Source of the DNA: an uncultured Prevotella sp.
GTDB taxonomy: Bacteria > Bacteroidota > Bacteroidia > Bacteroidales > Bacteroidaceae
Assembly: GCA_946998295.1 (NCBI GenBank)
Contig: CAMPYS010000029.1
Coordinates: forward strand, 1-21,393
Length of the DNA stretch: 21,393 bases
Direction: 5' to 3'
The first letter of the stretch is position 1, and every line of letters begins with the position of its first letter. The notes below the pieces were generated by a model that was not told the origin of the DNA, made no database searches, and saw only the letters and a list, made by a program, of their open reading frames with translations. Shown here piece after piece: positions 1-8,096 of the stretch. Both the position numbers and the translations under genes were made by a program.

Positions 1-54
1 ACTGTGTTAAACTAATTTTTATTGTAGCCTGACACAGTTTACTTTACACTCTCT
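1..54. mobile_element. Possible terminus of an insertion sequence (partial)
   Basis: ACTGTGT at 1-7 and ACACAGT at 32-38 form a 7-bp inverted repeat. Read on the minus strand from 54 inward, the sequence begins AGAGAGTGTAAAGTAAACTG and continues into TGTCA. This general look, a GA-rich tip followed by TGTGTCA or ACACAGT, is familiar from the ends of Bacteroidota transposons, but I cannot name the family. The edge would fall at about 52-54, directly against the terminator stem at 55-92. No transposase is visible because the element would extend left of the window. It could equally be an ordinary intergenic inverted repeat. Confidence 0.25.
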
Positions 55-98
55 GCTAATAGGCTTTAAATAAAGAGTTAAAGCCTATTAGCTTTTTT
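55..98 (+). terminator. Intrinsic terminator
   Basis: A perfect 15-bp stem (55-69 pairing with 78-92) has an 8-nt loop and is followed on the plus strand by six T residues (93-98). In this direction it would stop a transcript entering from the left of the window. On the minus strand the same stem lies just after the stop codon of the gene ending at 101, but no T-run follows it there. It may therefore act weakly, or only as a 3'-end stabiliser, for that gene. Confidence 0.75.
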
Positions 99-100
99 AC

Positions 101-886
101 TTAATATTCATCATCTGTGAGATCTACAGATTCTATATCTATAGATTCTGGATCGGAATCAATTTGTGTTCGATAACTTTCTTCAACCATTTTATCTTCA
201 TCGAAAGCATCTTCGTCAAGTTCTTTATCATCTTCAAGAGTTGGGAAATCGTTTTCGTCTTCCAACTGCATTTGATTATAATTTTTAGTAGTATTCAGAC
301 TTTCAATATCATCATAAACTTTCTTTTTAACAAATATAGCTTCAGTCCACGCACCTTTATTAATTTCTAAAACTTCATAACCAGCTTCAACTTTTTTGTC
401 ATAAAGACCTCCTTTCTTTTTCAATCTATTAGAGGGAAGAGTAGTGGTGGAAATATCAAATGCTAATAAAATTATAGATTGGACACTATTAGATAAACTT
501 TCCCAACCACCACCAAAATTACTATCTAATATCTTAATTAACTTATTTGCTGATAAATTGTAAATATTATCTTTTGTTAAATCAGAAATATGATTTATAG
601 ATCGTTTCTTAAATCCAAGTTTTAATATTTGGTTATTATCTAATTTTACATTAGTTACTTCATAACCATCTGCCTCATAATTACTAATCTGCTTTTGGCT
701 AACAGAAGTAAGATTTTCAATATAGAAAGCTGTCTTTATTAAATTCATATATTGATCGAAACTCTCACGCAACCTATTGTCACTTTCAACATACTTGCAA
801 AAAAGAAGTATATCTTTTACTTCTAAAGTCCAAACATTAACTTTTGTCAAATTATTAAATAAAAATGATGTACCTTGTCGCTTCAT
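101..886 (-). CDS. Hypothetical protein with internal duplication and acidic tail
   Basis: Unrecognised 261-aa protein. It has no signal peptide and no membrane segment, so it is probably cytoplasmic. Residues about 70-103 and 165-197 resemble each other: both contain the pattern E-A-(D)-G-Y-E-V, a short variable stretch, F-x-K-K or F-V-K-K-K, then I-x-x-L. This suggests two copies of a small alpha/beta repeat. Residues from about 208 to the end are very acidic (many D and E, ending DLTDDEY), a tail type seen in nucleic-acid mimics, chaperone-like proteins and RNA polymerase-associated factors, but no function can be assigned. The gene has its own well-formed promoter at 937-968, so it is transcribed separately from cmk upstream. 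Its 3' end abuts a terminator hairpin and a possible insertion-sequence end. Confidence 0.85.
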   Translation of the reverse strand: MKRQGTSFLFNNLTKVNVWTLEVKDILLFCKYVESDNRLRESFDQYMNLIKTAFYIENLTSVSQKQISNYEADGYEVTNVKLDNNQILKLGFKKRSINHISDLTKDNIYNLSANKLIKILDSNFGGGWESLSNSVQSIILLAFDISTTTLPSNRLKKKGGLYDKKVEAGYEVLEINKGAWTEAIFVKKKVYDDIESLNTTKNYNQMQLEDENDFPTLEDDKELDEDAFDEDKMVEESYRTQIDSDPESIDIESVDLTDDEY

Positions 887-936
887 ATATACGATAAAAA
901 TTAATCTTTTTGTTATATCATATTATTGATGAAATG

Positions 937-968
937 CAAAAGTAAATACTAAATATTAAAAATCCAAA
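937..968 (-). promoter_or_regulatory. Bacteroidota-type promoter for the 101-886 gene
   Basis: On the minus strand TTTG (965-968) is separated by 20 nt from TACTTTTG (937-944), matching the known -33 TTTG and -7 TAnnTTTG consensus. Transcription would start near 930, leaving a leader of about 44 nt before the ATG at 886. Confidence 0.7.
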
Positions 969-986
969 CCTTTTTAAGAAAAATAC

Positions 987-1679
987 TTAATCACTTATTA
1001 CTTTATTATATTGCTTTAATATCCATTCAAGTTGTTCAGAAATAGTCATATTACTATTATCTAATTCTATTGCATCTGTAGCTTTTATCAAAGGAGACGT
1101 AGAACGATGTGTATCTATATAATCACGCTGCTGAATATTATTCAATATATCAGAATACCTCACATCCAGTCCTTTAGATTTTAGTTCATTATAGCGTCGT
1201 TTTGCACGAACTTCGGTAGAGGCTGTAACAAAAATTTTTAGTTCTGCATCAGGAAAAACTACTGTACCTATATCTCTACCATCCATTACAACACCCTTAT
1301 TTTTACCAAGTAATTGTTGCTGCCGAACTAAAAATTTTCTAACAAATGGTAATGAAGCAACCAAACTTACTTTAGACGATACCTCTAATGTACGTATTGC
1401 TGCCTCAACATTTTCATTATTTAATATGGTCTCTATTGCTCCAGATTCTGCATTAATATTAAAAGTAATATTAATCGCATCTATCTTCTGATTTAGAAGT
1501 TCTTCATTAATATTTCCATCATTATTAATTATTCCACTACGTAAAGCAAAAAGTGTAACAGCTCTATACATAGCTCCAGTATCAACATATATATAACCAA
1601 GCCTATTAGCTAATGCTTTAGCCATAGTACTTTTGCCAGATGAAGAATAACCATCAATTGCTATAGTAATCTTTTTCAT
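987..1679 (-). CDS. cmk: Cytidylate kinase
   Basis: Phosphorylates CMP and dCMP to the diphosphates using ATP, in cytosolic pyrimidine salvage and recycling. The 230-aa length is normal for the family. The P-loop is GYSSSGKS (residues 10-17). The substrate-side TGAMYRAVTL follows at about 34-43, and the bacterial CMP kinase signature DGRDIGTVVFPDA lies at 133-145. R and D residues of the C-terminal region (YNELKSKG, RDYIDTHRSTSPL) fit the nucleotide-binding lid. The ATG at 1679 is the natural start for the MKKITIAIDG N-terminus. It lies 50 bp downstream of fabD in the same direction with no clear promoter or terminator between, so co-transcription with fabD is likely. Confidence 0.95.
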   Translation of the reverse strand: MKKITIAIDGYSSSGKSTMAKALANRLGYIYVDTGAMYRAVTLFALRSGIINNDGNINEELLNQKIDAINITFNINAESGAIETILNNENVEAAIRTLEVSSKVSLVASLPFVRKFLVRQQQLLGKNKGVVMDGRDIGTVVFPDAELKIFVTASTEVRAKRRYNELKSKGLDVRYSDILNNIQQRDYIDTHRSTSPLIKATDAIELDNSNMTISEQLEWILKQYNKVISD

Positions 1680-1729
1680 AGAAAATATAAAATATGGGGT
1701 GTTCCTTGATATCCTATAAGCTTAATTTA

Positions 1730-2614
1730 TTATATACTCAGAATTTTTACACTTTTATCAATTCTACTTATCATTCCACTAAGAGCTTTGCCTGGTCCAC
1801 ATTCAATAAACTCCTTAGCTCCTGAAGCTATCATGTTTTGAACACTTTCTGTCCAACGTACACTTGAAGTTAGTTGTGCTATAAGATTAGATTTAATCTT
1901 AACTTCATCAGTATATGGTTTAGCATCAACATTTTGATAAATAGGACATATAGGAGTTTTTATAGTTGTTGCTTCTATTGCTTTTTGTAATTTTTCTTTG
2001 GCTGGTTTCATTAAAGGTGAATGGAATGCACCTCCGACCTTTAAAGGTAAAGCTCGTTTTGCTCCTTCTGACTTTAAAAGTTCACAAGCTTCATTTATAC
2101 CATCTATTGAACCAGAAATAACTAATTGACCAGGGCAATTAAAATTGGCAGGAACAACAATTTTACCTTCAGCTGAAACTTTATTACAAATATCTATAAC
2201 TTTATCATCAGATAATCCTATAATAGCTGCCATTGTTCCTGAAGAAATTTCACATGCTTCTTGCATAGCATTTGCACGAGCAGCAACAAGTTTTAGTCCA
2301 TCTTCAAAACTCAATGCTTTTGAAGCTACTAAAGCTGAAAATTCACCTAAAGAATGACCAGCAACCATATCAGGATTAAAATTATCTTTTAAACACAATG
2401 CGCTTATTACGCTATGAAGAAATACTGCAGGTTGTGTAACTTTTGTTTCTTTTAGTTGGCTGTCTGTACCATTAAACATTATTTCTGTAATATTAAAGCC
2501 TAATATCAAATTAGCTTTATCAAATAACTCTTTTGCTAAAGAGTCATTATCATATAGATCTTTACCCATTCCGACAAATTGGGCACCTTGACCTGGAAAA
2601 ACAAATGCTTTCAT
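1730..2614 (-). CDS. fabD: Malonyl-CoA:ACP transacylase
   Basis: Moves malonyl from CoA to acyl carrier protein, supplying the extender for type II fatty acid synthesis in the cytosol. The 294-aa length is typical. The oxyanion-hole motif PGQGAQ is at residues 7-12, the nucleophile is Ser88 in GHSLGEFSAL, Arg113 lies in AARANAM, and the catalytic His198 is in GAFHSPLM. The C-terminal GPGKALSGMI motif is also present. All residues needed for activity are visible. The gene is 65 bp downstream of the 5-formyl-THF cyclo-ligase gene and 50 bp upstream of cmk. No fab or acp neighbours are present, as is common for fabD in Bacteroidales. Confidence 0.96.
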   Translation of the reverse strand: MKAFVFPGQGAQFVGMGKDLYDNDSLAKELFDKANLILGFNITEIMFNGTDSQLKETKVTQPAVFLHSVISALCLKDNFNPDMVAGHSLGEFSALVASKALSFEDGLKLVAARANAMQEACEISSGTMAAIIGLSDDKVIDICNKVSAEGKIVVPANFNCPGQLVISGSIDGINEACELLKSEGAKRALPLKVGGAFHSPLMKPAKEKLQKAIEATTIKTPICPIYQNVDAKPYTDEVKIKSNLIAQLTSSVRWTESVQNMIASGAKEFIECGPGKALSGMISRIDKSVKILSI

Positions 2615-2679
2615 TTCAATTTTTATTTTATATTATATAATTTTATTATACTATTTTTATTCCTACAAATGCGCTTGCA

Positions 2680-3213
2680 TTACAATACCTCATCTACTGG
2701 TTTATCATATTGATTAGTTGGTATAAAATCTAACTTTTGAAAATCAAAACATATACCAATTTTATATGCACATGGTACCTTAGATAACAAGCGATCATAA
2801 TATCCTTTCCCACGTCCAAGACGATTACAATTTTTATCAAAGCTCATACCAGGAAGTACTATTAAATCTATTGATTCATAATCTGTAAAAATACTTCCTG
2901 TAGGTTCATATATATCATAAAATCCCTTAGACATATCAACAGGACTTTTATATTCTCTCAATTCCATATCAGTATCACTTATAACTACTGGTAAAAGAAC
3001 TTTTTTTCCTAATGATACCAATTTTTTGACTAAATCATGTGTATTAACTTCATCAGGAAGAGAATAATAAAGAAGAATTGTATTTGATGAAATAAACTTA
3101 ATATTTTTCCATAATCTATCTATTATAGGTACTGACATTAAGGATAATTCTTCATTAGAAAACTTTTTCTTACGTTTTCTGATTTCCTTTCTAAGTTCTA
3201 TTTTATTCATCAT
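2680..3213 (-). CDS. 5-formyltetrahydrofolate cyclo-ligase
   Basis: ATP-dependent conversion of 5-formyl-THF to 5,10-methenyl-THF, returning the storage or inhibitory folate to the one-carbon pool. The 177-aa length is within the family range. The basic N-terminus (ELRKEIRKRKKKFS) is typical, LPGMSFDKNCNRLGRGKGYYDR (about 120-141) carries the ATP and folate-binding signature, and VPCAYKIGICFDFQ follows. The end (PTNQYDKPVDEVL) matches the usual C-terminus, so the gene is intact. Two adjacent ATG codons (3213 and 3210) are possible starts; the first is listed. It lies 17 bp after ctpA and is the last member of the compact dcp-comEB-ctpA group. Confidence 0.93.
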   Translation of the reverse strand: MMNKIELRKEIRKRKKKFSNEELSLMSVPIIDRLWKNIKFISSNTILLYYSLPDEVNTHDLVKKLVSLGKKVLLPVVISDTDMELREYKSPVDMSKGFYDIYEPTGSIFTDYESIDLIVLPGMSFDKNCNRLGRGKGYYDRLLSKVPCAYKIGICFDFQKLDFIPTNQYDKPVDEVL

Positions 3214-3230
3214 TATTTATTCTAATTATT

Positions 3231-4880
3231 TCAATGACGAGTTACTCTCATCATTTTCATTGGTGGATTTGGAAAAGTTGCTTTTCGATTTATAACTTTC
3301 ATAGCAGCTTTTATCATATTATCATCTTTGTTAATAAACTTAGTCCATTCTTGTTCATCTAACATATTATATATAATCTGACCCTCTATAAATCTATTAA
3401 GAAGTATATAAGATTTTCTTATCAGATTATTACGGCGTCGAAGTCCATTTTTTTCTGCATAATTAGCAAAATCTGACACAAGATTACGTCCATTAAGATA
3501 TTGAGAAAGAGAAGATTCATCTGTATACTTTTTCATTTTTAAACGATTATCATCTGTATATTTAAAAGCATATTGAAGTATTAAACCATTTAAAACAGCT
3601 TCTTTATAGTAAGATGTTAAAGCTGTAGTATCTTCAGGTACAAAAATATCTGGTGTTATTCCGCCTCCTCCATAAACGATACGTCCATTATTTGTATGAT
3701 ATGCAGGACCAGTATGCTTGATACTATCTTGTGAAAAAAATTCTCCATGCTGATATCTACTCAATAAATCTTGTTCATAAAGCAAGTTATCGCCAGGCTT
3801 AAAAGGTTTTTGTATACATCTACCAGATGGAGTATAATAACGTGCTATAGTTAATCGAATCATACTTCCATCAGGAAACATAATTTGTTGTTGAACTAAT
3901 CCCTTCCCAAATGAACGACGTCCTACAATAATTCCACGATCATTATCTTGAATTGCACCCGCAAATATTTCAGATGATGAAGCAGAATTCTCGTTAATCA
4001 ACACCACTAAAGGTATATTTTGATAACTTCCTTTACCTTTGCTACGATATTCTGTTCGTGGACTTTTTCGCCCTTCTGTATAAGCTATAAGTTGATCTTT
4101 CTTCAAAAATTCTTCTGCCATTTGTATAGCACTCTCTAGATAACCTCCAGTATTATCTCTAAGGTCTATTACTAAGTTATCTGCACCTTGTAATGTAAGT
4201 TGTTGTAACGAAGCTATCATCTCGGCATATGTGCGCTCTCCAAAATTTTTAATACGAAGATATCCAGTTGTATTATTAAGCATATAGGCTGCTGTAATAC
4301 TTTTTGTAACTATATCTCCACGAGTTACTGTAAAAAACTTAATACCTTTTACTCCAAAACGTTTAACCCCAATTTTAACCTTTGTACCTTTTGGACCTTT
4401 CAAACGATGTTTAGACTCTTCATCTGTAACTATTTTTCCTACAAATGGTTTTCCATTAATACTAACTATCTTATCACCTGCTAATATACCTGCTGTAGCA
4501 GCAGGTCCATTTTTAATCACATTAGAAACATTAATAGTATCTTGACTTATACGAAATTCTATTCCCACACCAGAGAAAGACCCATTAAGATCATTAGTTG
4601 CAGTCTCAACATCTTTTGCACTTATATAAATAGAATGAGGATCTAATTCTGCAAGTATCTGTGGTATAGCTTTTTCAACTAAGTCATTAATATTTACAGA
4701 ATCTACATATTGATCATCTATAATGTGGAGTAAATTTCCTAATCGGCTACTTCCGTTATTTATAATATTTAAACGATTCCCTGAAAAATGGTTTGCATAA
4801 AATGCACCTATTAAGACACCAAGCGTTACACATAGTGCAAACCACATCGGTAAAAAACGATTATTTTTATTTCGACTCAT
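3231..4880 (-). CDS. ctpA: S41-family C-terminal processing peptidase
   Basis: Periplasmic, membrane-anchored serine protease of the CtpA/Prc family, acting on the C-termini of exported proteins; its substrates here are unknown. The 549-aa protein has an N-terminal membrane segment (about 11-29), a PDZ domain at about 95-180 (including GPAATAGILAGDKIVSINGK), then the tail-specific protease domain. The catalytic Ser301 (in SASSSEIF) and Lys326 (in SFGKGLVQQ) have the 25-residue spacing of E. coli Prc Ser452 and Lys477. The C-terminal 150 residues form an extension usual in Bacteroidota homologues. The ATG at 4880 overlaps the end of comEB by 14 bp, which suggests translational coupling. Confidence 0.94.
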   Translation of the reverse strand: MSRNKNNRFLPMWFALCVTLGVLIGAFYANHFSGNRLNIINNGSSRLGNLLHIIDDQYVDSVNINDLVEKAIPQILAELDPHSIYISAKDVETATNDLNGSFSGVGIEFRISQDTINVSNVIKNGPAATAGILAGDKIVSINGKPFVGKIVTDEESKHRLKGPKGTKVKIGVKRFGVKGIKFFTVTRGDIVTKSITAAYMLNNTTGYLRIKNFGERTYAEMIASLQQLTLQGADNLVIDLRDNTGGYLESAIQMAEEFLKKDQLIAYTEGRKSPRTEYRSKGKGSYQNIPLVVLINENSASSSEIFAGAIQDNDRGIIVGRRSFGKGLVQQQIMFPDGSMIRLTIARYYTPSGRCIQKPFKPGDNLLYEQDLLSRYQHGEFFSQDSIKHTGPAYHTNNGRIVYGGGGITPDIFVPEDTTALTSYYKEAVLNGLILQYAFKYTDDNRLKMKKYTDESSLSQYLNGRNLVSDFANYAEKNGLRRRNNLIRKSYILLNRFIEGQIIYNMLDEQEWTKFINKDDNMIKAAMKVINRKATFPNPPMKMMRVTRH

Positions 4881-5307
4881 TTTTATTTACATCTAAATAT
4901 TCAATAGAAATACCAGCTTTCTCCAACAAATCAAGTCCATCAGCTAATCTATATTTTTCACAATAAACAACCCTTCGTATACCAGATTGTATTATAAGTT
5001 TAGCACATTCTATACAAGGAGACGAAGTTACATAAAGTGTTGACCCATCACTATTATTTTCACTTCTAGCTAACTTAGTTATAGCATTTGCTTCTGCATG
5101 AAGTACATACGGATATGTTAAACCATTTTCATCTTCACATATATTTTCAAATCCACTTGGTGTTCCATTATAACCATCACTTATTATCATTTTATTCTTT
5201 ACTACTAAAGCACCTACCTTGCGTCTATTACAATAGGAGTTTTCTGACCAAATTTTTGCCATACGCAAATAGCGTATATCTAATAACCTTTGTTTATCGT
5301 GATGCAT
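4867..5307 (-). CDS. comEB: Deoxycytidylate deaminase, ComEB-type
   Basis: Zinc-dependent cytidine/deoxycytidylate deaminase-family protein, most likely converting dCMP to dUMP for thymidylate synthesis. The 146-aa sequence contains the HAE motif (His70, Glu72) and PCxxC (Cys98, Cys101), giving the three zinc ligands and the proton-shuttling Glu. The region GYNGTPSGFENICE fits nucleotide binding in the dCMP deaminase branch. The name follows the Bacillus competence homologue, but a competence role is not implied. It overlaps dcp upstream by 14 bp and ctpA downstream by 14 bp. Confidence 0.92.
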   Translation of the reverse strand: MHHDKQRLLDIRYLRMAKIWSENSYCNRRKVGALVVKNKMIISDGYNGTPSGFENICEDENGLTYPYVLHAEANAITKLARSENNSDGSTLYVTSSPCIECAKLIIQSGIRRVVYCEKYRLADGLDLLEKAGISIEYLDVNKNESK

Positions 5308-7405
5308 TTTCCTTGTTAGTATTATTATTTTTTATTCCTGTTCTTTGTAAGAGAGCATCTATAGTTGGCTCATGTCCACGAAAGCGTTTATAAAGAATCA
5401 TAGGATGTTCGGTACCACCTTTTGAAAGAATATTTCTTCTAAAACTTTCAGCTGTATCTCTATTAAAAATTCCTTTTTCTTTGAAAAGACTAAACGCATC
5501 AGCATCAAGAACTTCTGCCCACTTATAGCTGTAATATCCAGCAGCATATCCTCCAGCCATTATATGAGAAAATTGTGTTGTCATACAAGTATTTGAAAGC
5601 TGTTTATCAATAATAGCAGATTTCCATGCTTTTTTTTCAAACTCTAATAAATCGTCTTTAAACTCTGCTTTTTGTGTATAATAGGCCATATCTAACAATC
5701 CAAAACTAATTTGGCGTAAACAATCAGTTGCAACATTAAAGTTTTGACTTGCAATTATCTTTTCAATTAATTCATCAGGAATAGGTTGTCCCGTTTTATA
5801 ATGAGTTGCAAAAGTCAAAAGAAAATCCTTTTCCATAGCAAAATTTTCCATAAACTGAGATGGAAGTTCAACAAAGTCCCACCACACATTTGTTCCTGAT
5901 TGACTTTCAAAACGACTATTTGCAAAAATACCATGAAGTGAATGACCAAATTCATGAAGAAAAGTTTCAACCTCCCCTAACCTCAATAGTGCGGGTTTAT
6001 CATCTGTAGACTTAGAAAAATTCATTACTACAGACACATGTGGACGTATGTTTTCTCCCTTAGAATTTATATGTTGCCCTTGATATTCTGTCATCCATGC
6101 TCCATCTCGTTTACCCTTTCGTGGAAAGAAATCAACATAAAGCACAGCTAAATATTTTCCATCATTGTCATAAACCTCATAAGCTTTTACATCTTCATGG
6201 TAAACAGGTATATCTGTGTTTAATTTAAAAGTAATACCATAGAGACGTGTAGCCAATCCAAAAACACCTTTTATAACATTATTTACTTCAAAATATGGGC
6301 GTAATTCTTCTGGATCAAGATCATATTTTGAAAGTTTTAATTTATGTGCATAATAACTTAAATCCCATGGTTTTAGTTCAAAATCTTTTCCTTCTATTGA
6401 TTTTGCCAATCTTTCTATTTCTTCTTTTTCTTCTAAGGCTGTTGGTTTATAAGCTATAATTAAATCATTAAGCAACTTATATACGTTAGCAACTTTACTT
6501 GCCATTCGATATTTCATAACATAATCAGCATAGGTATCATATCCTAACAATTGTGCTATTTCCCTACGTATATTTATGAGACGTTTACATATTGATATAT
6601 TGTTTTCAGAATTATCTTTAATACACAAAGTATTTCGTGCCATATATAGCTTTTCACGTAAATCTCTATGTGTGCTATACATCATAAAAGGTCCATAAAT
6701 TGGCGCATCAAGTGTTATAACCCACCCAGATTTGCCCATTTCTTTTGCTATAATTTTAGCAGAATCTTTTAACGTTTGTGGTAATCCTGTTAATTGTTCT
6801 TCATCTTCAATATGTAAATAAAAAGATTTAGTTTCTTTGAGTAAATTTTGTGAAAATTGCAAAGACAAACGACTTTCTTCCTCTGAAAGCTTTCTCAAAG
6901 TTGCTTTGTCATCATCAGCAAGTAAAGCTCCACTGCGTACAAATCCATCATAACTATCATTCAACAATTTTTCTTCCTCAGATGTAAGCTTTCTATGATT
7001 ATTATAAACAGCTTTAATTCTCTCAAATAGTTTCGGATTTAAACTTATATCATTAGCATGCTTAGTTAATATAGGCATCATTTTTTGAGCTAAAGCATCA
7101 AGTTCATCTGTTGTTTCTGCACTAAGCATATTTGACATCACAGCCTCTACCCTATCTAATAAATCATAATAATGCTTATGGTCATCATCATCTTCTCTAA
7201 GTAAAGTATTATCAAAAGTAGGTAGTTCTGGATTATTAATAATATTATTTATTTCTTCATTTTCCCGTCTTATTCCTTCAACAATAGCTTCTTCATAATC
7301 ATTTATTGTAAGTTTATTAAATGGAAAAGTTTCATGAGGTGTATTATATGGTTCAAAAAATGGATTTTTATGTTTTATTTCATTAGTTTCATTCTGTATC
7401 ATCAT
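5294..7405 (-). CDS. dcp: M3-family peptidyl-dipeptidase
   Basis: Zinc metallopeptidase of the thimet oligopeptidase (M3) family, expected to clip dipeptides or short pieces from small peptides. The protein is 703 aa, the usual length for Dcp. The zinc motif HEFGH is at residues 484-488 with the third ligand Glu513 in FVELPSQFMENF. The upstream GEVETFLHEFGHSLH and downstream HIMAGGYAAGYYSYKWAEVLDADAF (about 614-638) match the family. No signal peptide or lipobox is present, so it should be cytosolic, unlike some Bacteroidota paralogues. It heads the compact minus-strand group; a promoter is visible at 7444-7476. Two adjacent ATG codons make the exact start uncertain by one codon. Confidence 0.94.
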   Translation of the reverse strand: MMIQNETNEIKHKNPFFEPYNTPHETFPFNKLTINDYEEAIVEGIRRENEEINNIINNPELPTFDNTLLREDDDDHKHYYDLLDRVEAVMSNMLSAETTDELDALAQKMMPILTKHANDISLNPKLFERIKAVYNNHRKLTSEEEKLLNDSYDGFVRSGALLADDDKATLRKLSEEESRLSLQFSQNLLKETKSFYLHIEDEEQLTGLPQTLKDSAKIIAKEMGKSGWVITLDAPIYGPFMMYSTHRDLREKLYMARNTLCIKDNSENNISICKRLINIRREIAQLLGYDTYADYVMKYRMASKVANVYKLLNDLIIAYKPTALEEKEEIERLAKSIEGKDFELKPWDLSYYAHKLKLSKYDLDPEELRPYFEVNNVIKGVFGLATRLYGITFKLNTDIPVYHEDVKAYEVYDNDGKYLAVLYVDFFPRKGKRDGAWMTEYQGQHINSKGENIRPHVSVVMNFSKSTDDKPALLRLGEVETFLHEFGHSLHGIFANSRFESQSGTNVWWDFVELPSQFMENFAMEKDFLLTFATHYKTGQPIPDELIEKIIASQNFNVATDCLRQISFGLLDMAYYTQKAEFKDDLLEFEKKAWKSAIIDKQLSNTCMTTQFSHIMAGGYAAGYYSYKWAEVLDADAFSLFKEKGIFNRDTAESFRRNILSKGGTEHPMILYKRFRGHEPTIDALLQRTGIKNNNTNKENASR

Positions 7406-7443
7406 TATAATTATATATAAAGCATTAATTATTTTTTAATTTA

Positions 7444-7476
7444 CAAAGTTACTTACTTTTAATCATATTTATGCAA
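7444..7476 (-). promoter_or_regulatory. Promoter for the dcp-comEB-ctpA operon
   Basis: TAACTTTG on the minus strand (7444-7451) fits the Bacteroidota -7 element. TTG at 7474-7476, 22 nt upstream, is an acceptable -33. Transcription would begin near 7437, about 32 nt before the dcp ATG. Confidence 0.55.
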
Positions 7477-7524
7477 TATTTTTCATTTATAAATAGCACA
7501 TATATAAAATAATTAGATACAAAT

Positions 7525-7560
7525 AAAAGGTCATCAAACTATTAATAGTTTGATGACCTT
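7525..7560 (-). terminator. Bidirectional-looking intrinsic terminator
   Basis: 7529-7558 is a perfect 30-bp palindrome (15-bp arms, no separate loop), flanked by AAAA on the left, which reads as TTTTATTT on the minus strand, and by TTTA on the right. It lies about 45 bp after the stop of the small lipoprotein gene and just ahead of the dcp promoter, so it should end the lipoprotein transcript. Confidence 0.8.
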
Positions 7561-7601
7561 TAAGTCAAAATTTAATAACTTTTACTTACAAGTATATAAT
7601 A

Positions 7602-7799
7602 TTACTTCTGAGCTGTAGTATCAGCTTGTGCATTAGCTGTAGTATCAACTTGTGCATTAGCTGAATCTTGAGTTGTAGAATCTACTTTAGTTGTGTCAAC
7701 CTTTGTAGTATCTGCATTAGCTGCAGGTTTAGAATTGTTCTTGCAAGATGTTAATGAGATAGCTGCGAAAGCTACTGCTACAAAAAATAATTTTTTCAT
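7602..7799 (-). CDS. Small Asp/Thr-rich repeat lipoprotein
   Basis: A 65-aa predicted lipoprotein. The N-terminus has two lysines, a hydrophobic core and a good lipobox LTSC, so Cys19 would become the lipidated first residue of a mature peptide of about 47 aa. The mature part is almost entirely low-complexity (repeats of D-T-T with A, Q, N, K, V) and should be unfolded. A 24-bp tandem duplication in the DNA (7612-7635 and 7636-7659) encodes two 8-residue copies differing by Val/Ala. The gene is monocistronic: its own promoter (7849-7878) and terminator (7525-7560) flank it. Similar short lipoproteins occur in Bacteroidota; the function is unknown. Confidence 0.85.
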   Translation of the reverse strand: MKKLFFVAVAFAAISLTSCKNNSKPAANADTTKVDTTKVDSTTQDSANAQVDTTANAQADTTAQK

Positions 7800-7848
7800 T
7801 TCTTTGCTTTTTTAATATGTAAAACAATCATTTGTATTTAAAACGTTG

Positions 7849-7878
7849 CAAAGGTAAGTATTTTTTTAATACGACAAT
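7849..7878 (-). promoter_or_regulatory. Promoter for the small lipoprotein gene
   Basis: TACCTTTG (7849-7856, minus strand) follows TTG (7875-7877) with an 18-nt spacer, a good Bacteroidota -7/-33 pair. The start would be near 7842, about 42 nt ahead of the ATG. The rest of the 7879-8031 interval is AT-rich and shows nothing else. Confidence 0.65.
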
Positions 7879-8022
7879 AAATAAATTAGTTTTTTTTTTA
7901 CTTTATTTTGTAACTATTTTATAACTGCTTGATTTACAGAATAATATTTTATATATATATGAGTTAATTAATATAAAATTAATATTATTCAATGCTCTAT
8001 ATCAGTATATTCATATCTTTAT

Positions 8023-8070
8023 ATAAATAAAAATACTACCAATTACTTAAAAGACATAACTGATAGTATT
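8023..8070 (-). terminator. Terminator after yebC
   Basis: On the minus strand the RNA can form a stem of about 15 bp (10 bp between 8061-8070 and 8032-8041, one G-U pair, continued by five more pairs with two G-U) around a 9-nt loop. It is followed by TTTTTATTT. It sits 27 bp after the yebC stop codon. Confidence 0.65.
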
Positions 8071-8096
8071 AATTTTATAGTAATAAATATGATAAT

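Noticed and set aside
164..370. Plus-strand open frames inside minus-strand genes (for example 164-370, 2145-2357, 5088-5393, 8262-8904)
   Set aside because: They mirror real genes with clear protein families on the other strand (the first mirrors the acidic tail of the 101-886 gene), have no homology signs and no promoters.
2615..2679. Promoter for fabD in the 65-bp gap
   Set aside because: No TAnnTTTG element was found; read-through from the upstream cyclo-ligase gene is simpler.
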